Shown in pieces: positions 57,119-64,000 of a stretch of 64,000 bases of DNA. Where the stretch lies: contig JADJRC010000008.1 of the NCBI GenBank assembly GCA_016712415.1, positions 248,001-312,000 of the forward strand, written 5' to 3'. The notes beneath the pieces were generated by a model. It saw only the letters and a program-made list of their open reading frames with translations, ran no database searches and was not told where the DNA came from. Both the position numbers and the translations under genes were made by a program. The stretch is from Lewinellaceae bacterium (GTDB lineage Bacteria; Bacteroidota; Bacteroidia; Chitinophagales; Saprospiraceae). Positions within the stretch are counted from its first letter, which is position 1. Every line of letters begins with the position of its first letter.

Positions 57119-59661
57119 TCAATTCTTTTTTTCAATGCCTTCTACCACAGCAAGCCAGGCCGAGTCGCGGTCCGGCCAGGCAGTAACTGGTTTCCCTTTG
57201 AAGGGCAAGCCGTTTAGTTTCCCAAAAGGCATGGACGCCCAACTACAAGCGCGTAAAACAACCGGGATGACTATCGCCTTGCTTTGATTGTGCCGTTCCA
57301 TGGTGGTTTTGATTTCTACACTCTGAATGTAGGGTGTGGCCAGAAAGTCGGCACTTACCAATAGCAGGATGATGTCAGCATCCGCAAGTTCCCGTCGAAT
57401 CGAATCGTCCCAATCTTCACCAGGCAGGATGTCGGCGTCGTTCCAGGGTTGGATTTTTTCGTTGTGGCGCAGCGCTGCCAAGTGCTTGAGTAATTGTAGC
57501 AGTAACTCGCGGTCTTGTTTGGAATAAGAAAAAAATATTTTTTTGGGGGCGGACTTGCTGTCAGAAAAATCGCGTTCTCTTGGAAAAACGCCGTCAAGCA
57601 ATTGAACCACCGGGCCGTTTTGAAATCTGATTTTGCACTGCGAGGTTTTTATTCCTTGCTCTACCATTCGATTAAGTTCCTCGTAGTCATGCTCATAAGG
57701 GGTCGTTAATTCGGAACAGTCCGAGCAATTGCAGGGTATTTTCTGAAAAACTTTTAGTGATGGGAACGACCGTTCATGGATTCTATCGATCTCTTTCCGG
57801 ATGTCGCGGAGCACATATTTGCGGTCTTCAAGTAGTTTGCCCTGTACTTCTATTTTGATGAGTTTACGCCCGTCGCTGGGGTCTTCCGACTCAAATATTT
57901 GTGCGCGACAGCTGTCCTTTTTCAGCAGGGTTCCTTTTTCCATACGATTTTCCGTCCATCACGACTTTCGATGTCCTCGTGCAAGCGAACAATGAGTCTG
58001 CCTATGATACCTTTAGGCATGAACGGATACTGGTAAGTGTAGCGGAGCGTGGTTTTTTCCGGCGCCCATTCGTATTCGTCTGGGCGTTTGTCGGGGAGCA
58101 GTTGGGCAGCGATGTAGATTTCGCTCTCTTTTTCGGTGGCTTTGAAACAGACCCCGAAATTGTCCCTTCAGCATGAGATTCAGGAGGTTACCCTGTTCAG
58201 CAACTGTAAATCCGCAGGTTGTCCAAACACGCTGTATCATTCGCTTGTCGAAACGTCCGTCATTTTCAAAATCTCTGGGTACTTCATGATTTCATAGACA
58301 GCGTTTGCCGCCCACTGTGGGTTCAATACGATGAAATCGGCCAGCACGGGGTCTTCGTGGAAGTGCAAAATGACACCGAGGTCATGAAGCCACTGGCTTA
58401 GATCGTCGCGGCTTTGCGGTTTGTGGACTCCTTTTTCTTCGCAAATGCGCTCGAATTCTACTGAATTAATGTGATTTCGGATTTCCGGGTTAACCAATGG
58501 CTCAGCATTGCTGCTTCCTTCGAATTCTTCCGATTCAATTTGGTTTTGAGGATTTCGCAGGCGATATAATTCAAGCCGCACCTCATTCCAGTTGGCTGGA
58601 AATTTCAATGGTAAGTGCGCCATGCGGTGGCAGAGGATATCCTGAATGGTGCTTCGCAACGCATCGAAACGACCATCATTCTTATTGGCAAAATCTACCT
58701 CTCTACGTATGATATCAAGTTTAGGAAAGTCATCGCGGACAGTTTCCGGGTCATAAGGTAATCGGGCAATCGGATTTCCTTTTTCGTTGAGTACCACGAG
58801 CACGGGCAAATTGTCGGGCGCATCTTCCTCACGACCGAGCAGATTGATGATTTTGAACCAGTAGGAGAAATTATGATTTTCACGTCTACCGTCGGCTAAT
58901 AGCACATAAAACGAACGGCGGGTCAGGAAAAACTGGTGCGTCATGTACTGAATGGCTTGTCCGCCAAAGTCCCAGAGGTTGACCAAAAACTTGGCTCCGT
59001 CTCTGGCTGGGTCAAGGTGGGTAAAACTCCAGCCTTCTCTGATTTGAATACCGACGGTTGATTTTGATCAAGGTGAGGCACAGGAAATTCGGGGTTTTCA
59101 AGTAGATTCCAAAGCGTGGTTTTGCCAGTATCTCCTTCTCCAACGATGAGCATTTTTACTTCAAAAACCTCCTGTACACCTTGCTCTGCCTGTTCGCGGA
59201 GAAAGCGCAGTACAGCGGCTTTACCATCTTTCATTTTTTCCGGCCCAGGGTTTTCCAGCGTATTCTCCTCCAACTCCAAATCACTCAGCGCATCCATACC
59301 TTCCGGCAGTGCGAATTCTTTGAGTTTGTTTTCCGCAAGGTGGAGGCTTTTCAGTTTTCGCAAACCGGCGCCTTCGGGGGAATGAGAATGCCGTCAGCCC
59401 GTTTTCGGTTCCAGGTTCAGTGCCTGTAAGTGTTGGGGCAGGCCGGGCAGCGCAAAGTATCTTTTGCCATTTTTCATCGGTCAGGCCTGTTTTGGCGAGG
59501 TTTAGCCCAATGATGTTGCCCGCGTCATCGAGGGCGTATTTCGGGTAGTTTTCTTTGAACGCCATCACGGCGGCCAAAGGGTTGCCGTCGTCCCGTTCGG
59601 GAGCGGGGTAAATTTGTTCCAGACCGAGGATTGTTGCAATTTGCGAGATCAGTTCAGGCAT
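57119..59661 (-). CDS. Roco protein (ROC-COR GTPase) with C-terminal TIR domain (frameshifted)
   Basis: About 847 residues from ATG 59661 (MPELISQIATILGLEQIYPA). Short leucine-rich start (GLNLAKTGLTDEKWQ; LKSLHLAENKLKEFALPEGM). ROC GTPase: P-loop MLIVGEGDTGKTTLWN, G3 VNLWDFGGQAIQYMTHQFFL, G4-like VVLNEKGNP. COR domain (FVLNPQWAANAVYEIM; MIQRVWTTCGFTVAEQGNLL) and a Roco tail with IPCNCSDC. TIR: KKIFFSYSKQDRELLLQLLK, NDADILPGEDWDDSIRRELA, IILLLVSADFLATPYIQS, then VEIKTTMERH, whose Glu fits the NADase position. Breaks near 59390, 59020, 58240, 58165 and 57945. TIR NAD-cleaving cell suicide triggered via the GTPase is the inferred output. Confidence 0.85.
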
Positions 59662-59760
59662 ACGTTTTCAAGTGGCGAAGTGGCAGGTGTATCGGTTCGT
59701 ATTCAGGTCGTTTTGCGAGTCATAGGACAAATGTAGTTTAGAAATCTTTTTCTGCTGCAT

Positions 59761-59820
59761 TAATCCTGTCTGCCGGAAGTGTGCTCCGGCGCTGCCGCGT
59801 TTGAGCGTAGGCTCTCGTCC
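59761..59820 (+). repeat. 60-bp direct repeat, left copy
   Basis: TAATCCTGTCTGCCGGAAGT ... CTCTCGTCC; about 80% identical to 62074-62133 in the same orientation. It contains a small hairpin (CCGGAA/TCCGG) whose loop side differs between copies. Lies between the divergent Roco-TIR and NACHT starts. Confidence 0.75.
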
Positions 59821-59938
59821 ATGCCGGCAAATCCTTCCCGGAATCGTACATTTGTGTGCGCGTGGTTCAGCCGCGCTTGTGGTACCCGTTCGTTATCCAT
59901 CTCCATTGACCATACCAAAACGACTCTGCCTGTTACCC

Positions 59939-61740
59939 ATGCCCAACGACATCCAACTCTCCATCGAATTCGGCGTCAGCGTCCTGCAGAAGTTCGTCGA
60001 CGCCGGCTACGATTTTCTCAAGACAGAGCATCAAAAACGCGACCTGTTCGGCAAGTCCACGGAAAAGTATGTTCGGGGACTGATCGAGCGGTTCGGCGAG
60101 GTCAAGGTGCTGGGCATGAATAGCCGGTGCCGCTGCTGAGCCTGTATGTTCGGGCCAATATTCTGGAGAAGATAAGCGCCCGGGCCGGGGCGAAGGTGGA
60201 GGATTTGGAATCGTTTTTTGACTTCGACCGCCGTGCATTCGGCGAGAAGAAGGAAACCAAAGACGGCGAAGCCATCGCCAACGACCTGCAACGGTTCATC
60301 GTGCTCGGCAAGCCGGGCGCCGGCAAAACCACCTTCCTCAAATACCTGGCTCTGGCAATGGTCCACCAGCAGAGCGATATCCAGCGTCGCCGCTTGCCCA
60401 TTTTCATCACACTACGCGACTGGGCTGATAAGCGCAGCGAACTCATGGATTACATCACCGAGCAGTTTGATATCTGCGGTTCGAGCAGTCCGGACTGTTC
60501 GTTGAAAATATGCTCAGGCAAGGCAACTGCCTGGTACTGTTCGACGGACTCGATGAAGTCAGCCAGGAAGCCAATCTCGACGGCATTATCCGCGATATTC
60601 GTGATTTCACCGATAAGTACTCCGATAATCAATTTGTCATGAGTTGCCGCGTGGCGGCATACAACCACTGGTTCGAGCGGTTTACGGATGTGGAAATGGC
60701 GGATTTTGATGAAAAGCAGATCGAGACTTTTGTGAAGAACTGGTTTAGGTCGGAGCCGAAAACGGCTGATGAATGTATTACACTTAAAAGATAGTCCTCA
60801 ATTGAAAGAACTGTCTTCAGTACCACTTCTTCTGACTTTGTTGTGCATCACCTACGACGAAAACAACGACTTTCCCACCAATCGCGCCGAACTGTACAAA
60901 GATGCTGTCGAAGCCCTGTTGCGCAAATGGGATTCCTCCCGCCGCATCCGCCGTGATGATCCTTATAAGCAACTTTCGCTGATGCAAAAGGAGAATATGT
61001 TCGCGCGGATTGCTTTCGGCACTTTCACAGAGAGCAGGTATTTTATCCGTGGACAGGACTTGACTCGAATGATCGGCAACTTCATAGGCAACTTGCCAGC
61101 TTTCAAAGCAGAAACCCTGGAGGTCGATAGTACCGAAGTTTTACGCACCATAGAGTCCCACCACGGCATATTTGTCGAGCGGGCCAAGCATATTCATTCC
61201 TTTGCCCACCTGACTTTTCAGGAGTATTTCACGGCGAAGTACATTGTTGATAATGCTTCGAACGGCACTTTGAAAAAACTCGTCGAAGAGCATTTGTATG
61301 ACGACAAATGGAAAGAGGTGTTCTTGCTCGTGGCGGGAATGTTGTCGGATGCCGATGAATTGTTATTGTTGATGCTGAAAAAAAATCGGGAGTTGCTCGA
61401 AGAACCTGTTTTGGACAATCTTATAGACACTGCGGGAAAGATGATTTTACCCGGTAAAAATAAGTACACAACAGAAGTTCGTAAATCAATGTCAATTTAC
61501 CATATTCTCGCAATTTGCCGTGTCCAGGACCTTTCGCATGAGCGTGATCTTCTTGCTCCCTTTACCCGAGCAATTGTACGTATCCGTGAACTCACTTCTG
61601 AGATTGGGAATGAACCAAATATTAGTCTTGATCGAGATGACCTTGGTATTAATCGTGACCTGGCTCGTGCTTTAATCTCTGGTTTGGAGGATAGAAAGAA
61701 ATTAAGTATTCAGATTATAGAAGGGGTAACAAACTTTTAA
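59939..61740 (+). CDS. NACHT-domain NTPase (bacterial NLR-like), frameshifted
   Basis: About 600 residues, ATG 59939-59941 (MPNDIQLSIEFGVSVLQKFV). A helical N-terminal domain (~1-100) is followed by the NACHT: Walker A VLGKPGAGKTTFLKYLALA, LPIFITLRDWAD, Walker B NCLVLFDGLDEVSQEANLDG, sensor VMSCRVAAYNHWFE, FVKNWF, the helical SSVPLLLTLLCITY and IHSFAHLTFQEYFTAKYIV. The C-terminal part is helical without WD40 or LRR repeats. Breaks near 60120, 60485 and 60785. In another frame coding seems to continue past the stop at 61738-61740 (LLLAQCLNSAAYLSK ... DHILSTMLAPLSDPS, TAA 61849), so the true end may be 61849. Such STAND proteins oligomerise on sensing phage; divergent from Roco-TIR. Confidence 0.85.
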
Positions 61741-61859
61741 AGGGCAACCTTCTCCTCGCCCAATGCCTAAACTCCGCCGCCTACCTTTCCAAACCACCCG
61801 CGACCACATCTTATCAACCATGCTCGCACCTTTAAGCGACCCATCATAACCCCACCCAA

Positions 61860-61886
61860 ATAAAAAGCCGGGCAATCCAGCCCGGC
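61860..61886 (-). terminator. Rho-independent terminator, minus strand
   Basis: GCCGGGC-TGGATT-GCCCGGC followed by TTTTTATTTG on the minus strand, a perfect 7-bp GC stem. The GC stem preceded by A-rich DNA makes it weaker in the plus direction. It ends a minus-strand reading frame (61909-62160) of uncertain coding status. Confidence 0.8.
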
Positions 61887-61908
61887 CAGCCCTTCCGTTG
61901 CACTTGCC

Positions 61909-62160
61909 TCAGAGGCGTTGAGGGTTTGTTATATACGCTTTCGCTTTCGGTAGGCATACTGAGAAGTCAGGCAATTCAGACCAAACAAGCCGACTGCTTC
62001 CACGCCAGCCCACAACAACGGCCGCTTTTGTACCATCGTTTCCGAGCGATACGTGAATCCAGCGCCATAAGCCTAATCTTTTCTGCCGGAAGTGTATTCC
62101 GGTGCTGTCACGTTTGGGCGTAAGTCCTTGTCCTCTCACATGTAAACCATCATGTAAAAC
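61909..62160 (-). other. Intergenic stretch with possible small gene remnant
   Basis: The 650 bp between NACHT and the integrase hold no clear gene. A minus-strand frame reads HVSLGNDGTKAAVVVGWRGS, LVWSELPDFSVCLPKAKAYI and stops at 61909, just before a good terminator. Upstream it passes through the 60-bp repeat. No start codon with plausible context and no family is recognised; it may be a small gene or a remnant. Confidence 0.25.
62074..62133 (+). repeat. 60-bp direct repeat, right copy
   Basis: TAATCTTTTCTGCCGGAAGT ... TCCTTGTCC. Direct orientation relative to 59761-59820, 80% identity; together they flank the NACHT gene. Confidence 0.75.
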
Positions 62161-62161
62161 C

Positions 62162-62198
62162 AAAAAATAAGGGGCCACGTTTTTCGACGTAACCCCTT
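62162..62198 (-). terminator. Terminator of the (former) tRNA-Pro gene
   Basis: Minus strand: AAGGGGTTACG pairs with CGTGGCCCCTT around a TCGAAAAA loop, followed by ATTTTTTGG. It lies 10 nt after the tRNA 3' end on the same strand. Confidence 0.75.
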
Positions 62199-62207
62199 GA
62201 TTTTCAG

Positions 62208-62252
62208 TGTCGGGATACCAGGATTCGAACCTGGGACCCCCTGCTCCCAAAG
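62208..62252 (-). tRNA. 3' part of a tRNA-Pro(TGG) gene, an attachment-site remnant
   Basis: Minus strand: GCTTTGGGAGCAGG (anticodon loop with TGG and the 3' anticodon stem), GGGTC variable loop, CCAGGTTCGAATCCTGG (perfect T arm), then TATCCCGAC. The 5' half of the tRNA is missing: upstream bases (TTGCTGACGC) do not pair as CCTGC would. Loss of the 5' half exactly on the integrase side is what remains at the distal end when an element integrates into a tRNA 3' end. Not a functional tRNA. Confidence 0.8.
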
Positions 62253-62389
62253 CGTCAGCAACTTGGTTTCATCTGGTGCTATTTGGTTTTAACTGATTGA
62301 TTTTCAGCATCAATTTTTTCAAGTGATTTCCAAAATCTACCGGAAAGAACCTACTTTTTGCTTGCAAATGGCTTGCAAATTTTTTCCGT

Positions 62390-63597
62390 ATGGTTTCTGC
62401 TAACATCATTCTCGATACACGTTACAAAAAGAAGGGCGACGTATTCCCGCTCAAACTTCGGGTTGTCCACAACCGAAAACCCTTTGACTTAAGCCTCGGT
62501 CACAATATCCCGCTCAGGGATTGGGACGAGAAGGGGCAGAAGGTTAAATCTTCCTGCCAGGCCATTGAAAATGTCACCCGCTTTAACGCACTACTCAACA
62601 AAGATAAGCAGAAGGTTCAGGACATCCTCATCCGGCTTCAGGATGAGGGCAAGTTGGACACGCTTTCTTTGGAGGAACTCAAAAACTATGTTACCCAAAA
62701 GAATACCGAAGTAATGACGCTTGCCTTCGGAGCGGAGATCATTGCCGAATTGCAGGAGGCAAAAAAATTCGGCAATGCACGGGTTTACGATACGATGCTT
62801 CGGAGCGTCCGAAACTTTTCGAAGGGCAGGGACTTCCCGATGAAGCAGATCACCTATGCCTGGCTGAAAAAATACGAGGCTTGGTATCTCTCTAAAGGCA
62901 ATTCTGCCAATGGCTTAAGTGTGAGTCTGCGAACACTTCGGGCTTTGTACAACCGTGCCATCAAACAAAAACTGATCTCCAACGAATATTACCCGTTTGG
63001 TGACTACTCCATAAAAAGTGAGTCCACGCGCAAGCGGGCGATCACTGGGGCAGACTTGCAACTCATCAGGCAGTTTGTACCAAGAACCGAACGGCAGGAA
63101 CGGGCGAAGGATTATTTTATGCTCAGTTTCTTCCTGATGGGGGCTTCCTTCGTGGATATAGCTTTCCTGAAAGTAAAAAATATCACCGGCGGACGGATTG
63201 AGTACAAACGCCGGAAAACCGGACGGTTGCACTCCATTCCGCTTTCCCCGCCACTTCAAGCCCTGCTGGATAAATATATGCCTGGAAAGGGAAGGAAGAT
63301 TTTATCCTCAATGTGATCAAAACCGACGACCCGAAAAAGCAAGGTGCGAATGTTCGGGATGCGTTGCGCCGGTTCAACCGGTCACTAAAAGAAATAGGTG
63401 TGGCTTGCGGTATCGAGGCTCCACTTACGAGCTACGTTGCCCGTCACTCTTACGCAACCATCGCTAAATATAAAGGTGTGCCGACGGCGATTATCAGCGA
63501 AGCCTTGGGGCATACTTCCGAAGAGGTAACGCAGGTGTACCTTGATTCCTTCGACAAGGAGGTAATGGACAAGTACCACACAATGATTATTGAGTAA
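62390..63597 (+). CDS. Tyrosine recombinase / phage-type integrase (frameshifted)
   Basis: About 402 residues, ATG 62390 (MVSANIILDTRYKKKGDVFP). It has an arm-binding domain (LKLRVVHNRKPFDLSLGHNI), a SAM-like core-binding domain (GNARVYDTMLRSVRNFSKGR ... LRTLRALYNRAI), and a catalytic domain: RAKDYFMLSFFLMGASFVDI (where other members have the first Arg nearby), YKRRKTGRLHSIPLSP, then TSYVARHSYATIAKYKGV (H-x-x-x box), ALGHTSEEVTQVYLDSFD (His, and catalytic Tyr in VYLDSF). One break near 63295 in a GGGAAGGAAG stretch. Placed 140 bp from the tRNA-Pro fragment, it is the integrase of an element extending to the right. Confidence 0.88.
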
Positions 63598-63628
63598 CTC
63601 CCCTCCGTTCATTTTCAAAATCACGTTT

Positions 63629-64000
63629 ATGGAAAATACTTTGGTCAACCCCGATTTTGAACGCGCCATCCGGCAGATGCGCCGCATCCTGCCGATGCTT
63701 TCCTTTGGGCTTCTAATCAGCACTTACCTGGTGTCTGCACTGATTATGGGGATATTTCACGCGGAGGCGGCACCAAACCTCGGGTTTAAGGTGGCGGCTT
63801 TTCTGGTGCCGCTTGCCATACAAGCGGGTAGGGGAACGCTGGTGTTCTTTTTCCAGCTGAACCCTGCGCACCTGCAAAGCAAATATTCCTTTGGGATAAT
63901 TGCCGCGACGGCGTTGCTGTTGCTTTCGCTTTGCGAAGCATTTTTTGTGATGATGCCTTACGGTGTCTCCTGGACTATTTCGGTTTCCACCCTGATGCTG
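63629..64000 (+). CDS. Hypothetical membrane protein, cut by window edge
   Basis: At least 124 residues (MENTLVNPDFERAIRQMRRI), open at the window end. Hydrophobic helices: MLSFGLLISTYLVSALIMGI, LGFKVAAFLVPLAIQAG, SFGIIAATALLLLSLCEAF. It begins 31 bp after the integrase stop and is probably cargo of the same integrated element. No family recognised. Confidence 0.6.
   Translation, partial: MENTLVNPDFERAIRQMRRILPMLSFGLLISTYLVSALIMGIFHAEAAPNLGFKVAAFLVPLAIQAGRGTLVFFFQLNPAHLQSKYSFGIIAATALLLLSLCEAFFVMMPYGVSWTISVSTLML

Noticed and set aside
62208..62290. Complete tRNA-Pro
   Set aside because: Only the 3' half folds; the D arm, 5' acceptor strand and 5' anticodon stem are absent upstream.

Overview
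The window looks like a chromosome segment of a Bacteroidota bacterium, most likely of the Saprospira/Haliscomenobacter/Lewinella group. The evidence is the many secreted proteins with type A or type B C-terminal sorting domains of the type IX secretion system (T9SS), lipoproteins with Bacteroidota-style lipoboxes, a TTG-N19-TAnnTTTG promoter, and families typical of the phylum (M61 peptidase, ABC permease-M1 peptidase fusion, FtsE-like ATPase, choice-of-anchor B protein, DUF1343). Assignment below phylum is inference.

Layout. 0-10 kb: housekeeping and secreted proteins (pgi fragment, a second phosphosugar isomerase, two lipoproteins, a lamin-tail surface protein, M61 and M1 peptidases). 10.1-18.1 kb: a broken outer-membrane gene, then a tandem array of five ~1.53 kb paralogues encoding beta-propeller-like T9SS cargo with almost identical C-terminal sorting domains; an orphan copy of the same sorting domain lies at 30.5 kb. 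18.1-23.6 kb: a truncated T9SS protein and an ABC-transporter/M1-peptidase operon. 23.7-32.0 kb: secreted UnbV and type B T9SS proteins, an AraC regulator, a MobA-like transferase and sucC. 32.26-34.03 kb: a non-coding satellite of about nine 187-bp units, each with a long inverted repeat. 34.2-41.3 kb: ftsE-like, dapB, choice-of-anchor B protein, yraN, DUF1343 and an exonuclease/GIY-YIG fusion.

41.3-62 kb is a defence/conflict island: an ADP-ribosylglycohydrolase, a type I restriction-modification locus (hsdM, DUF1016 nuclease, hsdS, a nuclease-like gene split by an ISAzo13-family element, hsdR and two uncharacterised genes), then the most interesting part, a diversity-generating retroelement (DGR). 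On the minus strand, in transcription order, are a Roco protein with a C-terminal TIR domain, an FGE-fold variable protein with VR2, an HRDC accessory protein, a DGR reverse transcriptase (IGNLTSQ and YMDD motifs), the template repeat (TR), and a second FGE-fold protein with VR1. VR1 and VR2 differ from the TR at 19 and 20 positions, all of them adenines in the TR. A NACHT NTPase is divergent from the Roco-TIR gene and is flanked by 60-bp direct repeats. I infer that the hypermutated C-type-lectin-like proteins act as sensors for NLR-like effectors.

62.2-64 kb: the 3' part of a tRNA-Pro gene followed by a tyrosine recombinase, which marks the left end of an integrated element that continues past the window.

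Many genes at 10.4-22 kb and 39-63.3 kb carry single-base frameshifts, often in homopolymers, while 0-10 and 23-38 kb are nearly clean. Several are best explained as consensus errors, so these genes are given as whole spans and the breaks are described.
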